Shown: piece by piece, positions 1 to 5,625 of the stretch
How positions within the stretch are numbered: position 1 is the stretch's first letter
Layout: each line of letters begins with the position of its first letter
Assembly: GCA_934871445.1 (NCBI GenBank)
Contig: CAKXBD010000128.1
Coordinates: 1-5,625, forward strand
Source of the DNA: an uncultured bacterium
GTDB lineage: Bacteria > Bacillota > Clostridia > Christensenellales > Borkfalkiaceae
Reading direction: 5' to 3'
DNA: 5,625 nucleotides
The notes under the pieces: model-generated
The model's input: the letters and a program-made list of their open reading frames with translations, nothing else
The model's database searches: none
Told to the model about the DNA's origin: nothing
Made by a program: the position numbers and the translations under genes

Positions 1-227
1 TTTTTGCTTGGCAGGATAAAGGAGATTATGCCGAAATCATTCTTCGGGGAGATACGGGAAATTGGTGGCTATTGAGTAACATTGTTCGCGTAGAATATTT
101 ACCGGAAGATAATTTCGGAGAAGCGGGAAAGGGGGAGCACTCAACCGGTTGCGGTTCTTTTACGTCGCCTGCAGGGATTCTTGTCGTTTTGGGCTTGGTT
201 TTTATTTTAATTAGGCATCGCTTTTAG
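1..227 (+). CDS. C-terminal end of a membrane-anchored surface protein (partial)
   Basis: The reading frame is open from base 3 to the TAG at 225-227, giving the last 74 residues of a protein whose start lies before the window. The first part (about bases 3-105) is rich in aromatic residues and short beta-like stretches, and the segment GDTGNWWLLSNIVRVEYL loosely recalls the last strands of a discoidin-like (F5/8 type C) carbohydrate-binding domain; this is a weak resemblance. Then come a Gly/Glu/Lys-rich linker (117-140), the motif TGCGSF (144-161), a hydrophobic segment GILVVLGLVFILI (174-212) and a basic end, RHRF. This layout is that of a protein exported by Sec and held or sorted at the membrane by its C-terminus. 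It lacks an LPXTG motif. The lipoprotein esterase gene starts 23 bases later, so the two probably share a transcript and both act at the cell surface. The catalytic or binding role cannot be read from this fragment. Confidence 0.8.
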   Translation, partial: FAWQDKGDYAEIILRGDTGNWWLLSNIVRVEYLPEDNFGEAGKGEHSTGCGSFTSPAGILVVLGLVFILIRHRF

Positions 228-238
228 ATATAGTGGAA

Positions 239-244
239 AGGAGG
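239..244 (+). promoter_or_regulatory. Ribosome binding site of the SGNH lipoprotein gene
   Basis: AGGAGG, a full Shine-Dalgarno match, lies 6 bases before the ATG at 251. It decides the start: the in-frame GTG at 233 lies upstream of it and would place charged residues before the signal peptide. Confidence 0.9.
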
Positions 245-250
245 AAAATA

Positions 251-1537
251 ATGAAAAAATCCAAAGGATTTACAATGATGACTTCTTTTATTTTGGGAGC
301 AGCTTTATTGTTCCCCATGGTTTCCTGTGGAGGTTCGGAAAATAGCCCCTCTCATTCGGACTCTCCTTTCCAAAGTTCGACGAATGTTTCTTCTGAAATA
401 GATTTGGAAGATTATGATTTGACAACGTTTGAGCTGGGAAAATATACTGTTCCGATATGGGAAGGAAAAATCTCTTATGCCGAGGGCGTTTTTGTCAAGG
501 AGAATGCCGAAGGACAGACGGAGCCTATCCCTCTGCTTTATCCAATCGATAAAATTATTTCCGTGCGTAGTGCCGACCTCTCGGTGAAATATGAGGAGGG
601 AAAGGATTATGAGGTTACAGAGGCGGGAACATTGCGGATTCTTACCGGTGGGAAAATTCCCGTTCTTCCGTACGAACAATACTATTTCGAGACGTATACG
701 GATGATGGATTGCAGACGCAAATTCCGGCCTCAGCTCCTACGGGTGCTTATATTGTTGCAGAGACGACAAAGGATAATCCCGGAATGTCGGCTTGGTGCT
801 TGGCTGTCACATATACGCATTCGGAAAACAGCTCTATTTCTATTCCGGAATCTAAAAGCGAGCACTTTCCCCGGCTCAACGAAAAGCTTTCCCGTGGAGA
901 AAATATTAAAGCAGTATTTTATGGGGACAGTATCACTTACGGGTGGGGATCTACCGCCCTTGCGGAAGTCGATCGCGCTCCGTATTGTCCAAAATACTGC
1001 GACCTTGCGATGGATTATCTCGAAGATAAATACGGTGCTGAAATTCTCCGAGTTAATCTGTCAAAAAGCGGAGAAACCAGCGAATGGGGCATGCAATACA
1101 CAAATTATATAAAAGTTTGTGACGAGAATCCTGATCTCGTCGTGCTCGCCTTCGGAATGAACGACGGAGTCGTTACCGACGCTACAACGTTTTGTGCCAA
1201 TATTAAAAATATCGTCAAAAATATTCAAAAACGCTGTCCTGAAGCCGAAATTGTAGTTGTCACAAGTATGCTTCCTAATGATAAGGTAGGATATCAGCAA
1301 AATACGTGTCTGAGAAATTATCACGAATCCTATGTAGGAGCTCTTCTTGAAGCAGAGGAAAAGTGGGAAAGTGTAGGTGTCGCGGACGTAACAACGATTC
1401 ATAGGGAACTATTATTACGGAAAAGCTTTCAAGATACTACATCCTCCAACACAAATCATCCCAATGATTACATGCATCGCGTTTATGCACAGGTGCTATT
1501 GAAAACGCTTATTGGAGAGGATTTTTACTCTCTGTGA
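251..1537 (+). CDS. SGNH/GDSL-family esterase lipoprotein
   Basis: The 428-residue product starts with a basic end (MKKSK), a hydrophobic stretch and a lipobox-like MVSC with Cys26 as the probable lipidated residue; Met at -3 is less usual than Leu. A Ser-rich linker (about 29-56) leads to an N-terminal beta-rich domain (about 57-200) of the type seen before SGNH domains in Bacillota. The hydrolase domain (about 218-428) shows block I GDS with nucleophile Ser227, block II Gly274 in KSGE, block III GMND with Asn304, and block V NHPND with His403. Known members of the superfamily are esterases or acyl hydrolases, often removing acetyl groups from polysaccharides. A role as an exported deacylase of cell-wall or dietary glycans is an inference; the substrate is not visible. 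At the usual DxxHP aspartate position there is Asn400, discussed in the findings. The gene follows a surface-protein gene at 23 bases and is closed by a hairpin. Confidence 0.9.
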   Translation: MKKSKGFTMMTSFILGAALLFPMVSCGGSENSPSHSDSPFQSSTNVSSEIDLEDYDLTTFELGKYTVPIWEGKISYAEGVFVKENAEGQTEPIPLLYPIDKIISVRSADLSVKYEEGKDYEVTEAGTLRILTGGKIPVLPYEQYYFETYTDDGLQTQIPASAPTGAYIVAETTKDNPGMSAWCLAVTYTHSENSSISIPESKSEHFPRLNEKLSRGENIKAVFYGDSITYGWGSTALAEVDRAPYCPKYCDLAMDYLEDKYGAEILRVNLSKSGETSEWGMQYTNYIKVCDENPDLVVLAFGMNDGVVTDATTFCANIKNIVKNIQKRCPEAEIVVVTSMLPNDKVGYQQNTCLRNYHESYVGALLEAEEKWESVGVADVTTIHRELLLRKSFQDTTSSNTNHPNDYMHRVYAQVLLKTLIGEDFYSL

Positions 1538-1576
1538 ATGTGAAATAGAACTGAATAGAAATTTATGCAAAACGAT

Positions 1577-1617
1577 ATGCAAGTAATGCCATCCTTATAG
1601 GGCGGCATTACTTGCAT
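1577..1617 (+). terminator. Hairpin, probable terminator after the esterase gene
   Basis: ATGCAAGTAATGCC (1577-1590) and GGCATTACTTGCAT (1604-1617) form a perfect 14-bp stem around a 13-base loop, 39 bases after the esterase stop. The T-run after it is poor on the + strand (TCTGTATT). On the - strand the stem is followed by TTTTGCATAAATTT, so it is not a canonical U-tract terminator in either direction. The position, between a stop codon and a strong new promoter, favours termination. It lies upstream of the serC promoter and so is not part of the serC leader. Confidence 0.65.
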
Positions 1618-1649
1618 TCTGTATTATGAAAAAGAGCTGTTTTATAGGG

Positions 1650-1694
1650 AAATAAAAAAATTTACTTGACTTATTTGTGTTTTGATAATATAAT
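1650..1694 (+). promoter_or_regulatory. Sigma-A promoter of the serC operon, with A-rich upstream stretch
   Basis: The -35 box TTGACT (1666-1671) and a perfect -10 box TATAAT (1689-1694) are separated by exactly 17 bases. An A/T-rich stretch (about 1650-1664) directly upstream could serve as an UP element. Transcription would begin near 1701, leaving a leader of about 28 bases before the serC ATG. No operator palindrome is evident. This looks like a strong promoter for serC, serA and the third gene. Confidence 0.9.
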
Positions 1695-1717
1695 AATACA
1701 AATACTTTTTTCTATCG

Positions 1718-1723
1718 TGGGGG
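1718..1723 (+). promoter_or_regulatory. Atypical ribosome binding site of serC
   Basis: TGGGGG lies 5 bases before the ATG at 1729, separated by five T residues. It lacks the central A of GGAGG, so pairing with 16S rRNA would rely on G-U or shortened contacts. It is the only plausible site before this start; the protein begins here with the conserved NFSAGPA. Confidence 0.7.
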
Positions 1724-1728
1724 TTTTT

Positions 1729-2817
1729 ATGAACAGAATTTTTAATTTTTCGGCAGGACCGGCACAACTTCCTTTGGAAGTATTACGAGAGGCTCAGGAA
1801 GAGCTTCTCGACTATCGCGGCACGGGCATGTCCGTCATGGAGATGAGCCACCGCGGCAAAGAATTCGGGAAAATCATCTCGGAGGCAGAAGCCGTTCTCA
1901 GAGAGATTGCGAAGATTCCTCCCGAATACAAGATTTTGTTTTTACAGGGCGGCGGACACACGCAATTTGCAATGGCGCCGATGAATCTCATGAAAAACCG
2001 CGTCGCGGATTACATTTTAACGGGGCTTTGGGCGAAAAAAGCTGCAAAGGAAGCCGCTCTTTTCGGAAAAGTCAATATCCTTGCTTCCTCCGAAGATAGA
2101 AATTTTTCTTATATTCCCGATTGTTCCGACTTGCCCGTTTCTCCGGAGGCGGATTATGTCTATATCTGCGAAAACAATACCATTTACGGCACAAAATTTC
2201 ACGATCTGCCCGACACGAAGGGAAAGATTTTAGTCGCGGATATGTCCTCCTGTTTTTTGTCGGAGCCTTTCGACGTGACGAAATACGGACTCATTTTCGC
2301 GGGAGCGCAGAAAAATATCGGTCCGGCAGGTACGGTCGTCGTTATCGTGCGGGAAGATCTCGTCACGGACGACGTTCTGCCGGGTACGCCCACCATGCTC
2401 AGATATGCCGTTCATGCAAAGGAAAACAGCATGTTCAATACCCCGCCCTGCTACGGAATTTATATCTGCGGAAAGGTGTTTGAGTGGATTAAACGCCGCG
2501 GCGGCCTTGAAGCGATGAAAAAGGCCAATGAAGAAAAAGCGAAAATTCTCTACGATTTTCTCGATTCCGATAAGCTGTTCCGCCCGACCGTCGTCAAGAA
2601 AGACCGTTCCTTGATGAACGTTCCGTTCGTGACGGGGAATGAAAAACTCGATGCTCTGTTTGTTTCGGAAGCGGCGAAAGAGGGACTCGTAAATCTCAAA
2701 GGCCACAGAACGGTGGGGGGAATGCGCGCGAGCATCTATAACGCCATGCCGAAAGAAGGAGTGGAAAAGCTCGTGGAGTTCATGAAAAAATTTGAGGAGG
2801 AACACGGCCGTGCGTAA
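1729..2817 (+). CDS. serC: Phosphoserine aminotransferase
   Basis: The 362-residue product has the family's usual length. SerC is a class V, PLP-dependent aminotransferase of the cytoplasm that converts 3-phosphohydroxypyruvate and glutamate to O-phosphoserine and 2-oxoglutarate, the second step of serine synthesis; in some bacteria it also acts in pyridoxal phosphate synthesis. Visible landmarks are the N-terminal NFSAGPA, phosphate-binding SHRGKEF with His41 and Arg42 (same numbering as E. coli), the cofactor loop GGGHTQFA, Trp101 in GLWAKK that would stack on PLP, Thr151 in NNTIYGT, Asp171 in VADMSS, and the Schiff-base Lys195 in AGAQKNIGPAG. The C-terminus holds the conserved GHRTVGGMRASIYNA. 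The ATG at 1729 is chosen because the protein begins there as other SerC proteins do; an upstream in-frame TTG at 1666 falls inside the -35 box. The gene is first in the operon and overlaps serA by 8 bases. Nothing is missing from the active site. Confidence 0.97.
   Translation: MNRIFNFSAGPAQLPLEVLREAQEELLDYRGTGMSVMEMSHRGKEFGKIISEAEAVLREIAKIPPEYKILFLQGGGHTQFAMAPMNLMKNRVADYILTGLWAKKAAKEAALFGKVNILASSEDRNFSYIPDCSDLPVSPEADYVYICENNTIYGTKFHDLPDTKGKILVADMSSCFLSEPFDVTKYGLIFAGAQKNIGPAGTVVVIVREDLVTDDVLPGTPTMLRYAVHAKENSMFNTPPCYGIYICGKVFEWIKRRGGLEAMKKANEEKAKILYDFLDSDKLFRPTVVKKDRSLMNVPFVTGNEKLDALFVSEAAKEGLVNLKGHRTVGGMRASIYNAMPKEGVEKLVEFMKKFEEEHGRA
2794..2800 (+). promoter_or_regulatory. Ribosome binding site of serA inside serC
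   Basis: GAGGAGG lies within the last codons of serC, 9 bases before the GTG at 2810. It identifies GTG as the start; the TTG at 2792 overlaps the site itself and is not usable with it. Confidence 0.85.
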
Positions 2818-3973
2818 GACCTATAAAATTAAATGTTTCGATAAAATATCCGCCTGCGGGCTTAAACAGCTGGATGACGCATATACCTTTACTGAGGATT
2901 TTTCGGCAGCGGACGCCGCATTGGTAAGAAGCAGCTCCCTGCATGAAACCGAGGCGGAAAATTCTCTTTTGGCCGTGGCACGCGCGGGAGCCGGCGTCAA
3001 TAATATTCCCGTCGAAAAGTTTTCTGACAGGGGGATTGTCGTATTCAATACGCCGGGTGCAAACGCAAACGGGGTCAAGGAACTCGTCATTGCCGCTCTG
3101 CTGCTTTCCAGCAGGGATATTGTCGCGGGAATCCATTGGGCCGAGACCCTCGAAGGAGATATTCCGAAAGCCGTCGAAAAGGGCAAAAAAGCCTTTGCGG
3201 GAAAGGAAATCGCAGGAAAAAAACTAGGGGTAATCGGACTCGGCGCAATCGGCGTGCTCGTCGCAAACAGCGCCATTTCTCTCGGCATGACCGTTTACGG
3301 CTATGACGTCAATCTTTCCATAGAGCATGCGCTCGCTTTGCAAAACAGCGTGATAACGGTAAAATCCTTGGACGAGATTTTTTCGGAGTGCGATTATATC
3401 ACCGTACATGTCCCTTTGCTCGAAAGCACGAAATATCTCTTTAACGCCGAGACGTTCGCAAAGATGAAGGACGGGGTCAATATCTTGAACTTTTCCCGCG
3501 ACCTCCTCGTGAATGACGAGGATATGAGCGCCGCGCTCGCATCGGGAAAGGTTCATCGCTACGTGACTGATTTTCCGAATGAAAGGATTCACGGTATGCC
3601 CGGAGTCATCGCCGTGCCTCATCTTGGCGCTTCTACCTCGGAGAGCGAGGATAACTGTGCGGTCATGGCGGTGAAGGAATTGAAAGAATATCTCGAAACG
3701 GGAAGTATCCGTAACTCCGTGAATTTTCCGACGCTGGACGCCGGACGGCTGACGGGGGGATACCGACTTGCGGTTTTACATAAAAACGTTCCCAATATGA
3801 TCGGGCAGCTGGCGGCGGTCTTGGGGAAAAATCAAATCAATATCGTCAATATGGCCAATCGCAGCAAGGGCGACCGCGCCTATACCGTCGTCGATACGGA
3901 GGCAGATCCTTCAAGCGTCGTTTCGTCGCTTTCAAAGATCGAGAATGTCTATAAAGTGAGGGTGATCCGATGA
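2810..3973 (+). CDS. serA: D-3-phosphoglycerate dehydrogenase, short ACT-domain form
   Basis: The 387-residue product belongs to the D-2-hydroxyacid dehydrogenase family and oxidises 3-phosphoglycerate to 3-phosphohydroxypyruvate with NAD, the committed step of serine synthesis. The N-terminal substrate-binding part holds ARAGAGVNNI and NTPGANANGVKEL. The Rossmann fold shows GLGAIG at residues 143-148 followed by an acidic YGYD. Catalytic residues are Arg230 in NFSRDLLVND, Glu258 in DFPNE and His271 in PHLGAST. A single ACT domain (about 316-387), starting at GGYRLAVLHKNVPNMIGQ, is a likely site for feedback inhibition by serine, as in SerA of other bacteria; the intervening domain of the long SerA type is absent. 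Start is GTG at 2810 with GAGGAGG upstream. It overlaps the serC stop by 8 bases and its own stop is overlapped by the next ATG, so translation of the three genes is probably coupled. Confidence 0.96.
   Translation: MRKTYKIKCFDKISACGLKQLDDAYTFTEDFSAADAALVRSSSLHETEAENSLLAVARAGAGVNNIPVEKFSDRGIVVFNTPGANANGVKELVIAALLLSSRDIVAGIHWAETLEGDIPKAVEKGKKAFAGKEIAGKKLGVIGLGAIGVLVANSAISLGMTVYGYDVNLSIEHALALQNSVITVKSLDEIFSECDYITVHVPLLESTKYLFNAETFAKMKDGVNILNFSRDLLVNDEDMSAALASGKVHRYVTDFPNERIHGMPGVIAVPHLGASTSESEDNCAVMAVKELKEYLETGSIRNSVNFPTLDAGRLTGGYRLAVLHKNVPNMIGQLAAVLGKNQINIVNMANRSKGDRAYTVVDTEADPSSVVSSLSKIENVYKVRVIR
3958..3962 (+). promoter_or_regulatory. Ribosome binding site of the TIM-barrel gene inside serA
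   Basis: GAGGG lies 7 bases before the ATG at 3970, within the last codons of serA. It supports this start, together with the 4-base ATGA stop-start overlap. Confidence 0.75.
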
Positions 3974-4752
3974 AAATCGGCATGCCCGTCCTGTATGAAT
4001 TTGATCGTCTCGAAGAGAATTTTTCCTTTGCGGCAGAAAACGAGTTTGATTTTGTGGAACTCAATCTGAATTTTTCCTATTGCCGTAAAGAAATTTGCGA
4101 TGGCTCTTTGATGTCCGAACTGACTCAAAGATACGGCTTGGGATTGACCATGCATTTTTTTGACGAGGCAGATTTCGGTACCTATGAAGAAGTGGCGGAA
4201 AGTTATTTCGGACTGTTGGAAAGATACATGGTACCCGTTTCGGAATACGGACTTTCCACATTGGTCGTGCATTTGATAGAGGGACCCGTCGTCACGATCG
4301 GAGGCGTAAAACATTATGTCTATGAAAAGGAATTCGAGGAATATTCCGAGAGATTGGAAAAAATGCTCTTTCGCGTAAGCGAGTTATGCAGAAAGAACGG
4401 CGTCCGTTTGGCTTTGGAAAATTCAAAGACCGTTCCGTATATGGAAAGAACGTATGAACGGCTGAAAAAGGACGGATTTTTTTTCGTGTTCGATATCGGA
4501 CATGATGAAATGTGCTCGAATTTGCCGAGAAAAATATTTGAAGCTACAAGTTTTCAAAACGTAAAAGAATTTCATATTCACGACGTCCAAGAGGAAAAAG
4601 GCGTAAAAAAAGATCACGTTTGTTTGGGAGAGGGAAAGATAGACGCGACCTTTTATAAGCGTACCGCCGAGCGGATCGGTGCAGATTGCCTTTTAGAGCT
4701 CAAATGTACGGAGGATCTGAAAAAGTCGATTTCCTATTTCAAAAAATTGTAA
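3970..4752 (+). CDS. Metal-dependent TIM-barrel protein, xylose isomerase-like/endonuclease IV-like superfamily
   Basis: The 260-residue product has the pattern of a (beta/alpha)8 barrel of the AP endonuclease 2/sugar isomerase superfamily. Candidate metal ligands at strand ends are His62 (TMHFF), His101 (VVHLI), Glu150 (LALENS), Asp175 and His178 (FDIGHD), His202 (FHIHD), His216 (DHVCLGEG) and Glu243 (LLELK). Superfamily members include sugar isomerases and epimerases, inosose dehydratases and endonuclease IV; this sequence gives no firm match to one of them. It lacks the VFHPGSH motif of classical endonuclease IV, so DNA repair is unlikely. There is no signal peptide, so it is cytoplasmic. 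Its ATG overlaps the serA stop as ATGA, which ties its expression to serine synthesis. A role on a sugar phosphate or phosphoester near that pathway is an inference. A run of eight T (4477-4484) lies in the codons for DGFFFVF; the frame is intact. Confidence 0.85.
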   Translation: MKIGMPVLYEFDRLEENFSFAAENEFDFVELNLNFSYCRKEICDGSLMSELTQRYGLGLTMHFFDEADFGTYEEVAESYFGLLERYMVPVSEYGLSTLVVHLIEGPVVTIGGVKHYVYEKEFEEYSERLEKMLFRVSELCRKNGVRLALENSKTVPYMERTYERLKKDGFFFVFDIGHDEMCSNLPRKIFEATSFQNVKEFHIHDVQEEKGVKKDHVCLGEGKIDATFYKRTAERIGADCLLELKCTEDLKKSISYFKKL

Positions 4753-4793
4753 ATCGAAAATGCAAAGAAAATTGAAATGAATTTCGTATGGCG

Positions 4794-4825
4794 GCCTTAT
4801 TTCGGGGTAAACTATAAGGTAAGGC
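4794..4825 (+). other. Two alternative small hairpins before the oxidoreductase gene
   Basis: In the 78-base gap between the TIM-barrel gene and the next ATG, CCTTAT (4795-4800) pairs with ATAAGG (4814-4819), and the overlapping GCCTTA (4794-4799) can instead pair with TAAGGC (4820-4825). The second pairing would cover the AAGG at 4821-4824 that is the likely ribosome binding site. The stems are only 6 bp, so this may be chance. No T-run follows, so it is not a terminator, and I see no convincing promoter in the gap. Confidence 0.3.
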
Positions 4826-4830
4826 GAAAT

Positions 4831-5625
4831 ATGAAATTAAAATCGATTTGGAGATCAACGGCAAAGGAATATCCGCGTTTAGAAAAATATATCGACAGGG
4901 ATATTGTCGTCATCGGCGGCGGAATTGCTGGATATTTAACGGCTTTTAGACTGACGGAGGCGGGACAAAGCGTCACCCTTTTGGAGGCGGATAGACTGTT
5001 TTCGGGGACGACCGGGCGGACTACAGCTAAAATTTCAGCCAATCAGGGGAGCGTTTATGCGGATTTGGTTCGGCGTTATGGGGAATCCGTCGCTCTGTTA
5101 TATTATCAGGCACAGCTTGACGGAATGAAAGGATTTGAAGATCTTGTCCGTCGTTACGATATCGATTGCGATTTTGAGAAAAGAGACGGATATATTTTTT
5201 CCGTAGAGGAATCGGGAAAAATAGACGAGCTTTTCCGGACTTTGCGCTCCCTTGGCGCCGACTGCGAGATTGTGCAGAATGAAGCTCCGTTTGAAAAAGC
5301 GACCGCCTTGAAAATGACGGAACAGTATCTGTTCGACCCTCTGAAATTTTTGAGCTCTCTTCCGGTTGAATTTGAAATATATGAAAATACGCGCGCAATA
5401 AAGGTAGACGTAGTCAATAAGCTCGTGTACACAGGCGGCGGCTGTATCAAGGCAAAAAAAATTATTGTAGCCACGCATTATCCGATTATCAATCCTCACG
5501 GAAGTTATATCATGAAATTGCGGCAATCGACCTCTTATATGATAGCGGTCAAGGAAAAATGTTCGCAAGGAATGTGGCTGGAAGAACGTGCGGAGGGGCT
5601 GTCCGTAAGGCCATTCCGCGAAGGA
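4831..5625 (+). CDS. FAD-dependent oxidoreductase, DAO family, YhfW-like (5' part)
   Basis: The first 265 codons are in the window and the frame runs off the end without a stop. Residues 24-52 form the FAD-binding beta-alpha-beta: DIVVIGGGIAG with Gly29, Gly31 and Gly34, ending in LLEAD with Glu52 for the ribose of ADP. A second conserved stretch, SGTTGRTTAKIS (58-69), follows as in DAO proteins. The N-terminal IWRSTAKEYPRLEKYIDRD, the GTTG..TTAK block and the spacing recall Bacillus YhfW-type proteins, about 500 residues long, which carry a C-terminal Rieske [2Fe-2S] domain; this half would lie outside the window. Substrate is unknown. No signal peptide is seen, so it is cytoplasmic. The ATG is preceded by AAGG (4821-4824) at 6 bases. 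With no terminator after the previous gene, co-transcription with the serine genes is possible, though the 78-base gap makes it less certain. Confidence 0.88.
   Translation, partial: MKLKSIWRSTAKEYPRLEKYIDRDIVVIGGGIAGYLTAFRLTEAGQSVTLLEADRLFSGTTGRTTAKISANQGSVYADLVRRYGESVALLYYQAQLDGMKGFEDLVRRYDIDCDFEKRDGYIFSVEESGKIDELFRTLRSLGADCEIVQNEAPFEKATALKMTEQYLFDPLKFLSSLPVEFEIYENTRAIKVDVVNKLVYTGGGCIKAKKIIVATHYPIINPHGSYIMKLRQSTSYMIAVKEKCSQGMWLEERAEGLSVRPFREG

Noticed and set aside
591..1112. Second + strand frame of 173 codons inside the esterase gene
   Set aside because: It is very rich in Arg and overlaps the gene that carries all SGNH blocks; it is a frame shadow.
1577..1617. The 14-bp inverted repeat as a transposon end or T-box element
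   Set aside because: There is no transposase or target duplication, and it lies upstream of the serC promoter so it is outside the transcript leader; a terminator fits better.
1666..1728. N-terminal extension of SerC from TTG at 1666
   Set aside because: The TTG is part of the -35 box and the added residues are not part of the SerC family; the ATG at 1729 gives the normal N-terminus.
2230..2805. Long reverse-strand open frame of 191 codons opposite serC
   Set aside because: It lies wholly within a gene with intact SerC motifs, has no recognisable domain, and its product is rich in His, Arg and Phe as expected from the antisense of a biased gene.
4477..4484. Run of eight T as a possible phase-variation or slippage site in the TIM-barrel gene
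   Set aside because: The frame is intact through to the stop, and a single T8 in an AT-rich context encoding Phe residues is not enough evidence for programmed slippage.
4772..4800. Possible promoter before the oxidoreductase gene (TTGAAA at 4772-4777)
   Set aside because: At 16-18 bases downstream there is only CCTTAT or CTTATT, a poor -10 box.
5098..5568. Reverse-strand open frame of 156 codons opposite the oxidoreductase
   Set aside because: The + strand frame shows FAD-binding motifs and a continuous protein; the reverse product has no domain and no ribosome site that I can see.

Overview
The window reads as an ordinary chromosomal segment of a low-to-medium GC member of the Bacillota, probably an anaerobic Clostridia lineage. 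The reasons are the strong AGGAGG-type ribosome binding sites, a textbook sigma-A promoter, the short ACT-domain form of SerA, a lipoprotein-anchored SGNH esterase, and a preceding surface protein ending in a Gly-Cys motif, a hydrophobic segment and a basic tail. The species cannot be named from this sequence. All five genes lie on the + strand, and the larger reverse-strand reading frames are shadows.

Region 1 (1-1537) is a cell-envelope pair. It holds the C-terminal tail of an exported, membrane-anchored protein (stop at 225-227) and, 23 bases later, a complete 428-residue lipoprotein of the SGNH/GDSL hydrolase superfamily (251-1537). The short gap suggests one transcript. A carbohydrate-linked job outside the cell, such as ester removal from glycans, fits both but is inferred.

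Region 2 (1538-1728) is an intergenic boundary. A perfect 14-bp hairpin (1577-1617) probably ends the upstream transcript. It is followed by an A-rich stretch and a near-consensus promoter (TTGACT, 17 bp, TATAAT). The predicted leader is only about 28 bases, too short for a T-box or riboswitch.

Region 3 (1729-4752) is a tightly packed serine biosynthesis operon: serC (phosphoserine aminotransferase), serA (3-phosphoglycerate dehydrogenase; GTG start overlapping the serC stop) and a 260-residue metal-dependent TIM-barrel protein whose ATG overlaps the serA stop (ATGA). SerA and SerC carry out the first two steps from 3-phosphoglycerate to phosphoserine. No phosphoserine phosphatase is recognisable here. 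The TIM-barrel protein occupies the third operon position and keeps nearly the whole endonuclease IV-type metal ligand set, which makes it the most interesting gene of the window. Its function is unknown.

Region 4 (4753-5625) has a 78-base gap with small alternative hairpins, then the first 265 codons of a FAD-dependent oxidoreductase (DAO fold) that resembles the YhfW type, whose members carry a C-terminal Rieske domain. That part would lie beyond the window.

I found no tRNA, rRNA, CRISPR array, insertion sequence or attachment site. The window is mostly conventional. I see no clear undescribed multi-gene system, only the serine-operon TIM-barrel protein as a candidate for a new enzyme role.
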